Source: JBBQZU01 sp041749535 (GTDB lineage: Bacteria > Bacteroidota > Bacteroidia > Flavobacteriales_D > Cryomorphaceae). From it: a stretch of 64,000 nucleotides of DNA. This document shows positions 26,284 to 35,808 of the stretch, piece by piece. Location of the stretch: positions 93,969 through 157,968 of the forward strand of contig JBGTBE010000088.1 of the NCBI GenBank assembly GCA_041749535.1. The letters are read 5' to 3'. The translations under genes and the position numbers were made by a program. Numbering within the stretch: position 1 is the first letter of the stretch; each line of letters opens with the position of its first letter. Under the pieces are notes generated by a model, which had not been told where the DNA came from, did no database searches, and saw nothing but the letters and a program-made list of their open reading frames with translations.

Positions 26284-27423
26284 CTATGAAAGAATTTTTC
26301 TTGAAATTACAAGCTTCTGAATCTCGCTGGTTCCTTCACCTATGGTGCACAACTTACTGTCTCTATAAAATTTCTCTGCGGGAAAATCTTTAGTATAGCC
26401 GTACCCGCCAAATATCTGCACTGCTTCTGTCGCGGCCCTTACGCACACCTCGCTGGCATAATACTTTGCCATGGCCGATTCCTTGGTCACATCGCGACCA
26501 TTGTTTTTCAAGTGCGCAGCCTGAAGGGTGAGCAACTCTGCGGCTTCTATTTCTGTGGCCATATCAGCCAACTTGAAAGCAATGGCTTGAAATTTTGATA
26601 TAGATTGCCCAAACTGCTCTCTTTCCTTGCTGTATTTCAATGCAGCTTCATAGGCCCCCTTGGCAATGCCCATAGACAATGCTGCAATTGAGATGCGGCC
26701 CCCATCCAGCACTTTCATGGCTTGAATGAAACCTTCACCCACCTTGCCCAATACATTCGCTACTGGGACCCTGCAATCTTCGAATATTAACTCTGCAGTT
26801 TCGCTGGCGCGCATACCAAGTTTGTTTTCTTTCTTCCCGGCTTTGAATCCGGGTGTGCCGCGCTCAACGACAATAGCAGTAATACCTCGTGTATCCAACA
26901 GGTCGCCCGTTCGAACCAACACTACGGCAATATTACCACTGATACCATGGGTTATCCAGTTCTTTGTACCATTAATTACGTAATGGTCGCCATCTAGGAT
27001 AGCTGTGGTTTTCATTCTAAGGGCATCCGATCCTGTATTGCTTTCGGTGAGGCCCCATGCTCCAATCCACTCACCTGATGCCAGCTTGGGAAGCCATTGT
27101 CGCTTCTGCTCCTCATTGGCAAAGGCCAAAATATGACCGGTGCAAAGTGAATTATGCGCTGCTACGGATAAACCGATAGAGCCACACACTTTGGAAATCT
27201 CAGATATTACGGTGTAGTATTCGTTGTATCCAAACCCGGCTCCTCCGTACGATTCAGGTACCAATACTCCAAGGAGTCCTAACTTGCCCAACTTGCGCAT
27301 GGTCTCAATTGGAAAATACTGCTCTTCATCCCATTCCATAAATTTTGGACGTATCTCTCTCTCGCAAAAATCGCGCACCATTTGTGCGATCATTGTTTGG
27401 TTTTCTGTTGCAGTGGTAGTCAT
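26284..27423 (-). CDS. Acyl-CoA dehydrogenase
   Basis: 379 residues, normal for a soluble short/medium-chain acyl-CoA dehydrogenase. Signature 1 (GAWGLTESNTGSDALR) and signature 2 (QIFGGYGYTKDFPAEKFYRD) are present, and the C-terminal IGEGTSEIQ holds the candidate catalytic Glu. It oxidises acyl-CoA to enoyl-CoA with FAD and electron-transferring flavoprotein; chain length cannot be told. It lies 42 bases downstream of apt on the same strand and may share its transcript. Confidence 0.92.
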   Translation of the reverse strand: MTTTATENQTMIAQMVRDFCEREIRPKFMEWDEEQYFPIETMRKLGKLGLLGVLVPESYGGAGFGYNEYYTVISEISKVCGSIGLSVAAHNSLCTGHILAFANEEQKRQWLPKLASGEWIGAWGLTESNTGSDALRMKTTAILDGDHYVINGTKNWITHGISGNIAVVLVRTGDLLDTRGITAIVVERGTPGFKAGKKENKLGMRASETAELIFEDCRVPVANVLGKVGEGFIQAMKVLDGGRISIAALSMGIAKGAYEAALKYSKEREQFGQSISKFQAIAFKLADMATEIEAAELLTLQAAHLKNNGRDVTKESAMAKYYASEVCVRAATEAVQIFGGYGYTKDFPAEKFYRDSKLCTIGEGTSEIQKLVISRKILS

Positions 27424-27465
27424 ATATTTTAAGTTTCAGTGGGTAGTAGTTTTGAATGCTGTGCA

Positions 27466-28002
27466 CTATTCGTAGCTCAAGAGGCTAATAATTGGCGTAT
27501 CATAATCGAGCAGTCGGTTTCTGCCCGAAAGCTTCCCTAGCTCAATGAGAAAGGCGAACCCCGATAAAGAACCGCCCTCCATCATGATAAGTTCTGCTGC
27601 TGCACAAGCTGTACCTCCAGTTGCCAAAAGGTCATCATGCACAAGTATATTCATTCCTGGTTTTACTGAACCTTTGTGCATCTCAATTTCTGCAGTGCCA
27701 TATTCTAAGGCGTAGCTGTATGAAACGGTTTCGGCGGGAAGCTTGCCTTTCTTTCTAAGAACAATAAAAGGCACATTCAGTTCAAGCGCCAATGGAAAGC
27801 CATATAAAAACCCTCTGCTTTCAATGCCTGCTACAGCATCTATTTTCACGCCTTCAAAAAGCTTCACGAACTCCTGTATCACTCCTCTGCTCAAAACAGG
27901 AGATTCGAGAAGGGGCGTGATGTCCTTGAATTGAATGTCCTTTTTGGGAAAATCAGGAATGTTTCGAATTACAAGGAGAAGTTGATCGCGAATATCTTTC
28001 AT
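27466..28002 (-). CDS. apt: Adenine phosphoribosyltransferase
   Basis: 178 residues. The PRPP-binding loop is ILVHDDLLATGGTACAA, and the N-terminal IPDFPKKDIQFKDITPLL and IESRGFLYGFPLA motifs are typical of APRT. It converts adenine and PRPP to AMP in purine salvage. Its start overlaps the stop of the helix-hairpin-helix gene by four bases, suggesting coupled translation. Confidence 0.95.
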   Translation of the reverse strand: MKDIRDQLLLVIRNIPDFPKKDIQFKDITPLLESPVLSRGVIQEFVKLFEGVKIDAVAGIESRGFLYGFPLALELNVPFIVLRKKGKLPAETVSYSYALEYGTAEIEMHKGSVKPGMNILVHDDLLATGGTACAAAELIMMEGGSLSGFAFLIELGKLSGRNRLLDYDTPIISLLSYE

Positions 28003-28955
28003 TCAAAGCTCAGATAGGGTGCAAGTTTAACGCTTAATTCAGCATTTAACAAACCGGTGGACATGAGCTCGGAAAAGTCCTTGAATCGTTTTCTAGACTC
28101 ACGTGCACCTATTATTTTATTAGCTAGTTCAAAACTTACATAGGGATGAGCTGAGAGTTCTTGTGCGGTTGCCCTATTCACAGGAATCTTCCGAAGATGC
28201 TCTGCATCAATGAGAACGTTTGCTGCGAAGGCATCAATCTTCTCCACGCTCATCAATTTGATCTCCAATAGCTGGGCAATGGTGTAATATCCACCTAGCT
28301 GTTCTCTATACTGCACAATACGTTTTGCGAAATAACTTCCAATGCCTTTCAGTTCCTTTATTTCAGTGGTGTCAGCTTTATTGATATCCACCTTAAGTGC
28401 TTTGTAGTAAAATTGACTCGTGTCTGCAGTTTCCGACCATTTTTTAGCAGGTTCATCCCACTCATCTTTGGGGCCTTCAAGCTTCGATTTCTGGAATTTA
28501 TTTGCTCGATATTCAGGTTTGGAAGGAAGGTCAATATAGGGTTCTAAACCATCGAATTTAGCTTCATCTATGAAATAGAGTCTGGCAAAATCTTCTTTGT
28601 ATTTGAATTGGCCAGCTTTGCTCAGATACTTTCGGAGTGTACCCACTTCGCGCTCAGAAAATCCCAGAGCAGCATATCCCGAATCACTGAGTGTATTAGG
28701 ATTAAAGGTAAAATATGAAAGCAGTTTCCTATTCTCTGATTCATCAAGCCTTGTTCCGTCAGTACTATCGATTCTCAGAGCAGCATTGCCTCGCTGAAGT
28801 CTTGCTATGATGTCAGGATCAATTGGCTTTGGTGTATAATAGCGCACGTACAGTTGAGATCCCAAAATGGTAGCCAGAATAACTACCGCTACGATGATAA
28901 CAAGGTTGCGTTCAGCTCTATAATGGAGGAGGTATGACTTGAACGCTTCGAACAT
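27999..28955 (-). CDS. Membrane-anchored helix-hairpin-helix protein (ComEA-like)
   Basis: 318 residues. A short cytoplasmic start is followed by a membrane helix (about 19-40, NLVIIVAVVILATILGSQLYV). The rest has two or three helix-hairpin-helix units: one around residues 80-120 (LSDSGYAALGFSEREVGTLRKYL), one around 193-245 (INKADTTEIKELKGIGSYFAKRIVQY) and one to the end (VNRATAQELSAHPYVSFELANKII). ComEA proteins bind incoming DNA during transformation; here DNA binding on the outer face of the inner membrane is likely, but a competence role is only inferred. It lies 10 bases after the symporter gene. Confidence 0.82.
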   Translation of the reverse strand: MFEAFKSYLLHYRAERNLVIIVAVVILATILGSQLYVRYYTPKPIDPDIIARLQRGNAALRIDSTDGTRLDESENRKLLSYFTFNPNTLSDSGYAALGFSEREVGTLRKYLSKAGQFKYKEDFARLYFIDEAKFDGLEPYIDLPSKPEYRANKFQKSKLEGPKDEWDEPAKKWSETADTSQFYYKALKVDINKADTTEIKELKGIGSYFAKRIVQYREQLGGYYTIAQLLEIKLMSVEKIDAFAANVLIDAEHLRKIPVNRATAQELSAHPYVSFELANKIIGARESRKRFKDFSELMSTGLLNAELSVKLAPYLSFE

Positions 28956-28965
28956 GGCATGGTCG

Positions 28966-31032
28966 CTATGATGATTTGAATCGCTTTATCTCTCCTGATT
29001 TAATTTTGCGGAAGTACTCAATTAGGTCCTTCTTAACTTCACCAGACATGATTACCAGACCCAAAATATTTGGAAAAGCCATCCCAAGAATCATCAAATC
29101 AGAAAAATCTAACACGCTGCCCAGACCCACCGATGAGCCTACTACAATGAAGATTAGAAAGAGCCCTTTATAAGCAAATTCTATTTTTCGGGAGGTTCCA
29201 AATAAATAAGTCCATGCTTTAAGTCCATAGTATGACCAAGAGATCATGGTAGAGAATGCGAACATGAGTATTGCAAATAGCAACACCCAGTCGAACCAAC
29301 TAAATACACTGCTAAATGCGGCGGAGGTAAGCTCGGTACCAGTGAGTCCACCTGTCTTGTCAGCAAATCCGGTAAAGATGAGCACCAAAGCTGTCATGGT
29401 GCATACCACCACCGTATCAATAAATGGTTCAAGCAAGGCTACGATGCCTTCACTAACGGGCTCCTCAGTGCGCGACGCAGAGTGCGCAATAGAGGCGGAA
29501 CCCACGCCTGCTTCATTAGAAAAAGCAGCCCTCTGAAACCCTACAATAAGAACTCCAATCACCCCACCCTTCAGTGCTGATGGAGAAAAGGCCCCATCAA
29601 AAATAGCCGTAAAAGCCAGGCCCAAATTCTCAATATTCATTAAAATGATGATCACTGCAAAGGACACATACACTCCTACCATAAGCGGAACAATTTTATC
29701 AGTCACCTTTGCAATACTTCTAATTCCACCCAGTATAACAAGTGCAACAAGAATTGCCAGAATCACCCCAAAAATTGCCCCATTGCCTTGAAAGAATTCA
29801 ATCTTGGAAGAAACCTGTGCAAAGGCCTGATTTGCCTGAAACATATTGCCACCACCAAAGGAACCGCCTACACAAAGAATTGCAAAAAATACAGCAAGGA
29901 CTTTTCCAAAGCCTTTCATTTTTCTTTTAGCTAGACCTTCTGAAAGATAAAACATGGGCCCGCCTGAGACCACACCTTTATCATTGATCTTTCTATATTT
30001 CACCCCGAGGGTGCATTCTGTAAACTTACTTGCCATACCCAGTAAACCAGCAACGATCATCCAGAATGTGGCACCCGCTCCCCCGATCACAATTGCGACA
30101 GCCACTCCAGCAATATTACCCAAACCTACTGTAGCAGAAAGTGCAGTGGTGAGGGCTTGGAAATGCGAGACTTCACCAGCATCAGCCGGGTTATCGTATT
30201 TACCACGAATCAAGGAAACAGCATGGCGCAAACCTCGAAAGTTCACAAAGCCCATTTTAAGGGTAAAAAAGATAGCGCCAATGACCAACCACACCACAAT
30301 AAAAGGGATATTCTTTTTTTGAGGATCCCCATTGGGATGCATCAGGGAAATAGGCTCGCTGAATGCTATGCGCCCTATCACACCAGTTTCGGGGGCTGTT
30401 TGTGCCGCCTTATCATCAACATCATAAACCATTTCCCCCGCATTGAACTTGTGCTTGAGAACACCAGATTGTAATGCAAATAGGGTGAGCGTATCATTCA
30501 CGTCCCTTCTTATCAGTGCTATTTTCTCGCCTTTTGAGACTGTGGCTCCAGATTCTTTGTACCACCTCATTAGGAAGATACGCTTCACCCCGGCGGCCCT
30601 GAATCCGGTGGCCATCACTTCTATGTCATCCGCATAAACCACAGGATCATACACTCCAAGCGATTCAAAGGGATCCCAGAAAAGTATCGATGCAATGCCG
30701 CTAACAAGTGGAAGAAAAAGTGAATTAATCTGTTCCTCATAAGACTCAGCAGGAATTACATCAGTCAATTCCTTCACGTTTCCTGCGGCATCCGTTACCA
30801 CAACATTAAACGAAACTCCTTCGTTCAAGCGGCGGCTCAGATCAGAATCTAATGGAGTAGCTTGATTGCTCCATTTATAGGTATATGGAGGGGTACCCTG
30901 ATCTACAATCACTTGTGCACGACCATCTGTGATGCGTTTACTATCATTGGATAACACAAGGTGTGCTTCTAGTTGTGCAAAAGAATTGGAAACTCCGCCT
31001 ATGAACAGGAGGAGCAGTGCTAATTTCTTCAT
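28966..31032 (-). CDS. Alanine/glycine:cation symporter with N-terminal extracytoplasmic extension
   Basis: 688 residues, about 200 longer than ordinary AGCS transporters. The C-terminal part (about 242-680) is a full AGCS unit, with ATVGLGNIAGVAVAI, FTECTLGVKYR and GGPMFYL motifs and about ten membrane helices. In front are a signal peptide (1-19, ending SFAQ), a SprB/Ig-like domain (about 34-92, GTPPYTYKW and VVVTDAAGN), a hydrophobic stretch (about 103-119), and a beta-rich domain (about 145-205) resembling a lipoyl/biotinyl-type barrel. The core likely takes up alanine or glycine with sodium. The extension's role is unknown; it could be a sensor or substrate-capture domain. Confidence 0.85.
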   Translation of the reverse strand: MKKLALLLLFIGGVSNSFAQLEAHLVLSNDSKRITDGRAQVIVDQGTPPYTYKWSNQATPLDSDLSRRLNEGVSFNVVVTDAAGNVKELTDVIPAESYEEQINSLFLPLVSGIASILFWDPFESLGVYDPVVYADDIEVMATGFRAAGVKRIFLMRWYKESGATVSKGEKIALIRRDVNDTLTLFALQSGVLKHKFNAGEMVYDVDDKAAQTAPETGVIGRIAFSEPISLMHPNGDPQKKNIPFIVVWLVIGAIFFTLKMGFVNFRGLRHAVSLIRGKYDNPADAGEVSHFQALTTALSATVGLGNIAGVAVAIVIGGAGATFWMIVAGLLGMASKFTECTLGVKYRKINDKGVVSGGPMFYLSEGLAKRKMKGFGKVLAVFFAILCVGGSFGGGNMFQANQAFAQVSSKIEFFQGNGAIFGVILAILVALVILGGIRSIAKVTDKIVPLMVGVYVSFAVIIILMNIENLGLAFTAIFDGAFSPSALKGGVIGVLIVGFQRAAFSNEAGVGSASIAHSASRTEEPVSEGIVALLEPFIDTVVVCTMTALVLIFTGFADKTGGLTGTELTSAAFSSVFSWFDWVLLFAILMFAFSTMISWSYYGLKAWTYLFGTSRKIEFAYKGLFLIFIVVGSSVGLGSVLDFSDLMILGMAFPNILGLVIMSGEVKKDLIEYFRKIKSGEIKRFKSS

Positions 31033-31128
31033 GGTCCCTTCTCAGTTGTTACAAACCTTAGTTGGCCTGCGAAGGCTAAAGAAACAAATTTTTTTGGGAG
31101 GTAAAAGCCCTTAAAAAAAACCTGATGA

Positions 31129-31362
31129 TTAAATGTCCCAAACAGTTCGCCGGCCTTTGCGAACAAAAATGTCTTTGTGCTCGAGCCAAAACGCAAAGAA
31201 CAAATAGAAGATGAGAGGAGAACCCAGGGTGATAAAAGAAATATAGATGAAGTAAATCCTAATCTTTGACGATTGAATCCCCAATCTATCGCCCCACCAA
31301 TCGCACACTCCAAATGCTTGGCGCTCAAATAAATTCTTAACGTATCTCTCCAGTGTTCCCAT
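31129..31362 (-). CDS. PspC domain small membrane protein
   Basis: 77 residues. FERQAFGVCDWWGDRLGI-SSKIR followed by a hydrophobic segment (YFIYISFITLGSPLIFYLFFAFWL) fits the PspC family, in a short Bacteroidota form. It overlaps the end of the DUF2851 gene by 26 bases, so translation is coupled. PspC proteins elsewhere take part in envelope-stress responses; no other psp gene is near. A competing frame at 31029-31328 lacks family features. Confidence 0.8.
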   Translation of the reverse strand: MGTLERYVKNLFERQAFGVCDWWGDRLGIQSSKIRIYFIYISFITLGSPLIFYLFFAFWLEHKDIFVRKGRRTVWDI

Positions 31363-32638
31363 ACTCTTTCATTAAGTGAATTCCGACCTTACAATTTAGG
31401 CATTTTTTTGGATCACACCAGTATCTTTTTAGGTGAAGAATTCCCTGCGAATCAAATGCATTAACAATGTTAAAATTAAAGGTCTTGAAACGTTTTACAG
31501 TTGAATTTGATTCCGATGGCAATTCTTCAAGCAGCCCTATTGCGCGAGCTTGCCAGGTCTCGTCACGGTTATATGCGGCAAGGGCAAACATTAACGGGAC
31601 TACAGCATTAATAACGAGCGAGACTATAGTATCTGCACCTATATGCTTGGCGATTGATGTGCTCTCCTTTCCAAGTACATAGTGGGTTTTCCAATATGAA
31701 TGTGTAAGCCCTACATCAAAAATTTTATTCAATTCATCAGTCGTTGATGCGTTGGTGATCAAATCACTTAATGAATCATGACGCGCATAAAGTGCTGCTA
31801 CCTGCGCCAACCTAACAGCAGGGAAATTTTGAGGTCTCAGCCTAAGCAACTTCCACGCTGAAGCAGGCATACTTGTAAGGTCAAACTTCGCCTGTAGAAA
31901 ACGGTATCTTTCCCAAAGCTCCTTCATATAGGAATCATCCGCCACAGATATATCCAACAATCCCGCCTGACCGAGAAAAAAAGCTTCAAGATTGGTGGCA
32001 TCAGTCCGTATCTTTTTAACCAATCCAATAGGTGCATTTCGTGCGAGCTGCTCAAAAGGAAGCGCATTCACTTTTGCACCAAAACTTCGCAATAACATTC
32101 TATAAAAAGTGCCTTCAATATCGCCCCTGGTTTCATTCAGATGATCGAAACACAATTCAGCTTTATGTTTGAGCCGACTGATGGCAGAAGATTGTACCAT
32201 GCTCATTTTTACCATCGAAGGCACATTTTGAATCAGGTTTTCACATGCGATAAACTTGGGGTCTTTAAGCCATGATTTGTAATATCGGTAAGATTGGAAG
32301 TCGAACTTGTCACGAATAGAAAGTGTGGATATTTTATGCTTTTCAGTGGTATAGATTTCTGCATCTGCACTATACACTACATGTAAAATTACATTGTCGT
32401 ATGCCTTATCGAGGTGATGGTTGTGCTTGAGCCAATCGCTGGCAGAAATGTGTATTTCAACATTTCCGGCCCAAAGTGTATCGCCTAAACGGATTTTTGC
32501 ATCAAGAAAATCGGGGCCAGCATCGGTATTGTGTCTGCCAGGGTGCACCACTTGAACAGGCTGCCCATCCGTGGTGAGAAGGTTGAACTCGGAGAACCGC
32601 TGAAACTTCCATATGTAGTGCAGAAAGTCCTCGTTCAT
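31337..32638 (-). CDS. DUF2851 family protein
   Basis: 433 residues. The N-terminal motif HPGRHNTDAGPDFLDAKI and the following GNVEIHISASDWLKHNHHLDKAYDNVILHVVY match DUF2851 of Bacteroidota. The pattern, with acidic residues and E-x-H around a beta core, is reminiscent of a nuclease-like fold, but this is inference. The C-terminus has a Cys pair (KKCLNCKVG). It lies 15 bases after pyrF and overlaps the PspC gene. Confidence 0.85.
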   Translation of the reverse strand: MNEDFLHYIWKFQRFSEFNLLTTDGQPVQVVHPGRHNTDAGPDFLDAKIRLGDTLWAGNVEIHISASDWLKHNHHLDKAYDNVILHVVYSADAEIYTTEKHKISTLSIRDKFDFQSYRYYKSWLKDPKFIACENLIQNVPSMVKMSMVQSSAISRLKHKAELCFDHLNETRGDIEGTFYRMLLRSFGAKVNALPFEQLARNAPIGLVKKIRTDATNLEAFFLGQAGLLDISVADDSYMKELWERYRFLQAKFDLTSMPASAWKLLRLRPQNFPAVRLAQVAALYARHDSLSDLITNASTTDELNKIFDVGLTHSYWKTHYVLGKESTSIAKHIGADTIVSLVINAVVPLMFALAAYNRDETWQARAIGLLEELPSESNSTVKRFKTFNFNIVNAFDSQGILHLKRYWCDPKKCLNCKVGIHLMKEYGNTGEIR

Positions 32639-32653
32639 TGAGTAATCTTTGAA

Positions 32654-33475
32654 CTAAAGTAGTCGATTTTTCTGTAAGATGTGCTTCATTTCCACAGCCA
32701 AGTTTTCAGCCTCTTTTGCTGCAGCTTCTGCAAAATCGCCTCCAGCGGAAGCGTATAAAATAGCCCGTGAAGAATTAACCAGCAAGCCGATATCCGCGTT
32801 TAGTCCGTACTTGCATACTTCCTCAAGGCTTCCTCCTTGGGCTCCGACCCCAGGTACAAGCAAAAAGTGATCGGGCACTATGTTTCTTACTTCAACCAGT
32901 TGAGATGGCCTCGTAGCTCCGGTAACATACATGGTATTGGCGGTATTGCCCCATTCAGACGAACTGATCAGTACTTGTTTGTACACTTCGGTTCCATCCT
33001 GCAAGGTGAGAAGTTGAAAATCATCGGCACCTGCATTTGAAGTAAGGGCAAGAATTATTGCCCACTTATCGGGGTATTGTAGAAATGGCTTCACACTGTC
33101 CCTACCCATGTACGGAGTTATGGTGACAGCGTGGAAATGATAGGTATCAAAAAAAGCGCGGGCATACATGGTAGATGTGTTGCCAATATCGCCCCTTTTG
33201 GCATCAGCAATCAAAAAGTGATCTGTGCCTATGTAGTCAATGGTTTTTTGAAGTGTATGCCAACCACTTTCGCCAAGGCATTCAAAGAAGGCAATGTTGG
33301 GTTTATAGGCCACGCAAGAATCCCTGGTGGCATCGATGATTCTCTTGTTGAATTCGAAGATAGGATCGGATAAATTGTGCAAGTGCGAAGGAATCTTTTC
33401 AAGGTCTGGGTCCAAACCAACACACAAGAAGCTACCCTTCGTTCTAATTGCGGATATAAGCTGCTCTCTGTTCAT
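32654..33475 (-). CDS. pyrF: Orotidine 5'-phosphate decarboxylase
   Basis: 273 residues, the longer type 2 form. FLCVGLDPDLEKIP at the N-terminus and the catalytic LIADAKRGDIGNTS block (D-x-K-x-x-D) are intact, and VPGVGAQGG is the phosphate-binding loop. It converts OMP to UMP, the last step of pyrimidine synthesis. It lies 9 bases after prfA in a tight minus-strand operon. Confidence 0.95.
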   Translation of the reverse strand: MNREQLISAIRTKGSFLCVGLDPDLEKIPSHLHNLSDPIFEFNKRIIDATRDSCVAYKPNIAFFECLGESGWHTLQKTIDYIGTDHFLIADAKRGDIGNTSTMYARAFFDTYHFHAVTITPYMGRDSVKPFLQYPDKWAIILALTSNAGADDFQLLTLQDGTEVYKQVLISSSEWGNTANTMYVTGATRPSQLVEVRNIVPDHFLLVPGVGAQGGSLEEVCKYGLNADIGLLVNSSRAILYASAGGDFAEAAAKEAENLAVEMKHILQKNRLL

Positions 33476-33484
33476 CCGGCTATT

Positions 33485-34573
33485 TCAACTTTCCACACTA
33501 ACCTTGAGTTTCTCAGCGTTCTCAGCTACTTGCAGGGCGCTCAAAAGCTCATCGATAGCTCCGTCCATAACGCCTGACAGGTTATATAGGGTGAGGTTGA
33601 TCCTATGATCGGTCACCCTTCCCTGAGGATAATTGTACGTGCGGATTTTCGCAGATCGATCTCCACTGGACACCATGGTCTTCCTAATCTGGGAGTCGGC
33701 TGCGAGTTTTTTCTCAAGCTCCATTTCGTATATCCTCGTTCGCAATACTGCCAGTGCTTTTTCGTGATTCTTCAACTTGCTTTTCTGATCCTGGCATTGG
33801 GCCACGATTCCTGTAGGGATGTGTGTAAGTCTAATTGCAGAATATGTGGTATTTACTGACTGGCCTCCGGGTCCTGATGAGCAGTAGCTGTCCACACGAA
33901 TGTCTGAATCTTTAATATCGACATCAAATTCTTCAGCTTCAGGTAGTACAATCACTGTAGCAGCAGAGGTATGAATCCTGCCTTGTGTTTCGGTTTGAGG
34001 TACACGCTGTACCCTATGAACCCCGCCTTCATATTTTAGGGTTCCGTATACCTGGTCACCAATTACATTGAAAATGATTTCTTTGAATCCTCCGGCCGAT
34101 CCATAGTGGGTATCGACTACTTCAATTTTCCAACCTTTAGACTCTATGTATCTTGTGTACATTCTAAAAAGGTCGCCTGCAAAGATACTCGCTTCATCAC
34201 CTCCTGTTCCGGCACGAATTTCCAATATCGCATTTTTCGAGTCATCTGGATCTTTCGGGACTAATAAGACCTTAATCTGATTCTCAATTTCGTATTTTTC
34301 ATTTTCAAGCTCTTCGAGTTCACTTTTTGCAAGTTCTCTAAACTCCTCATCGCTTTCTGTTTTGATTATCTCCCGGGCATTGTCAATGTTGTTGCATACG
34401 TGTCTATACTGCTCATAAGCTTCTACCAAAGGCTCAAGGTCTTTGTACTCCTTGGCGAGCTTGGCATACCTTTTCATATCATTTATTACATCAGGATCTA
34501 CAATGAGTTTTCCCAACTCATCGTAATGATCTCTCACCGAGCTCAATCTGAATAATATTTCACTCTGTGTCAT
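33485..34573 (-). CDS. prfA: Peptide chain release factor 1
   Basis: 362 residues. The stop-codon recognition tripeptide is PQT (192-194, within RVPQTETQGRIHTS) and the catalytic GGQ is at 236-238 (SGPGGQSVNTT). RF1 decodes UAA and UAG. It starts 3 bases after purM ends. Confidence 0.96.
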   Translation of the reverse strand: MTQSEILFRLSSVRDHYDELGKLIVDPDVINDMKRYAKLAKEYKDLEPLVEAYEQYRHVCNNIDNAREIIKTESDEEFRELAKSELEELENEKYEIENQIKVLLVPKDPDDSKNAILEIRAGTGGDEASIFAGDLFRMYTRYIESKGWKIEVVDTHYGSAGGFKEIIFNVIGDQVYGTLKYEGGVHRVQRVPQTETQGRIHTSAATVIVLPEAEEFDVDIKDSDIRVDSYCSSGPGGQSVNTTYSAIRLTHIPTGIVAQCQDQKSKLKNHEKALAVLRTRIYEMELEKKLAADSQIRKTMVSSGDRSAKIRTYNYPQGRVTDHRINLTLYNLSGVMDGAIDELLSALQVAENAEKLKVSVES

Positions 34574-34576
34574 AAA

Positions 34577-35749
34577 TTATTGATATTGAAATTTTCCGAA
34601 CGGAGATTCTATGGTAAGCAGCTTCGTACTCGACTCAAGTACTTCACCTATTATTTGCGCGTGGATGTTAAAAGATTTGGAGATGCTCACTAATTCTCCA
34701 GCGGTTACTCTGTCTGTATATATCTCCATACGGTGACCCATATTGAATACTTTATACATTTCTTCCCATGGTGTTCCTGATGATTCTTGTATAAGCTGGA
34801 AAAGTGGAGGAATTTCCATGAGGTTGTTCTTAACGACATGTGCATTCTTTATAAAATGCATCACTTTGGTCTGTCCACCCCCACTACAATGAACCATGCC
34901 TGCTATCCGGCTCCTGTGCTCCTTAAGCATACTCACAATTACTGGTGCGTATGTGCGTGTAGGCGATAATACGGCTTTTCCCACATTCAACGGAAGCCCT
35001 TGCACCGTATCCGTAAGTGCATACTTGCCTGAATAGATAAGATGTTCTGGTATGGAGTGGTCAAAAGTTTCCGGATACTTGGTGCCGATCGAGTTCTTAA
35101 AGACATCGTGCCTTGCTGATGTGAGCCCGTTGCTTCCCATGCCAGCGTTATATTCAGTTTCGTAACTGGCCTGTCCATGTGATGCGAGCCCAACGATAAC
35201 CATACCGGGGCCAATGTTTCCATTGTCAATCACATCGCTTCTCTTCATTCGCGCAGTTACTGTGCTGTCCACAATAATGGTTCGAACCAGGTCTCCAACA
35301 TCTGCCGTCTCTCCACCTGTGCTATAAATTCCGATTCCATGTACACGCAGCGATTCGAGCAACTCCTCAGTGCCCTTAATTATTGCAGAAATAACTTCCC
35401 CTGGAATAAGAAATTTGTTTCGTCCGATGGTAGAACTCATCAAAATATTTTCAGATGCACCCACGCAAAGTAAATCGTCCAGGTTCATGACGATGGCATC
35501 TTGTGCAATCCCTTTCCATACCGAAATGTCGCCGGTTTCTTTCCAATATGCGTAAGCAAGTGATGATTTTGTACCCGCACCATCGGCGTGCATCACCACG
35601 CAATGAGCTTCGCTCCCCGTGAGAAAGTCAGGCACGATTTTGCAAAATGAATGGGGAAAAAGACCCTTGTCCACGCCTGCAATTGCGGCATGCACGTCTT
35701 CCTTACCGGCACTTACGCCTCTCGACTGATATCTTTTTTCGTCTGTCAT
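34577..35749 (-). CDS. purM: Phosphoribosylformylglycinamidine cyclo-ligase (AIR synthase)
   Basis: 390 residues from the ATG at 35749 (MTDEKRYQSRGVSAGK); a longer frame to 35776 runs through the upstream terminator. DGAGTKSSLAY, LCVGA and TGGETADV are PurM ATP/phosphate-binding motifs. It forms aminoimidazole ribotide in purine synthesis. The start codon directly follows the T-rich tail of the preceding terminator, and no TAnnTTTG element is visible upstream, so expression may depend on read-through from the PorE-like gene. Confidence 0.92.
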   Translation of the reverse strand: MTDEKRYQSRGVSAGKEDVHAAIAGVDKGLFPHSFCKIVPDFLTGSEAHCVVMHADGAGTKSSLAYAYWKETGDISVWKGIAQDAIVMNLDDLLCVGASENILMSSTIGRNKFLIPGEVISAIIKGTEELLESLRVHGIGIYSTGGETADVGDLVRTIIVDSTVTARMKRSDVIDNGNIGPGMVIVGLASHGQASYETEYNAGMGSNGLTSARHDVFKNSIGTKYPETFDHSIPEHLIYSGKYALTDTVQGLPLNVGKAVLSPTRTYAPVIVSMLKEHRSRIAGMVHCSGGGQTKVMHFIKNAHVVKNNLMEIPPLFQLIQESSGTPWEEMYKVFNMGHRMEIYTDRVTAGELVSISKSFNIHAQIIGEVLESSTKLLTIESPFGKFQYQ

Positions 35750-35788
35750 AAAATAAAAAAAGCATCCCGAAATCATTTTCGGGACGCT
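35750..35788 (-). terminator. Intrinsic terminator of the PorE-like gene, fused to the purM start
   Basis: On the minus strand TCCCGAAA pairs with TTTCGGGA (35784-35765) around a four-base loop, with outer AGC/GCT pairs across a mismatch. The following T-rich tail (TTTTTTTATTTT) runs to the purM ATG. Confidence 0.88.
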
Positions 35789-35808
35789 TGAAAGAAAATT
35801 GTGAGGGG

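Noticed and set aside
31029..31328. 99-residue minus-strand frame between the DUF2851 and symporter genes
   Set aside because: It overlaps the PspC-type frame almost fully. The PspC frame has the conserved AFGVCDWWGD and hydrophobic segment; this one has no family feature.
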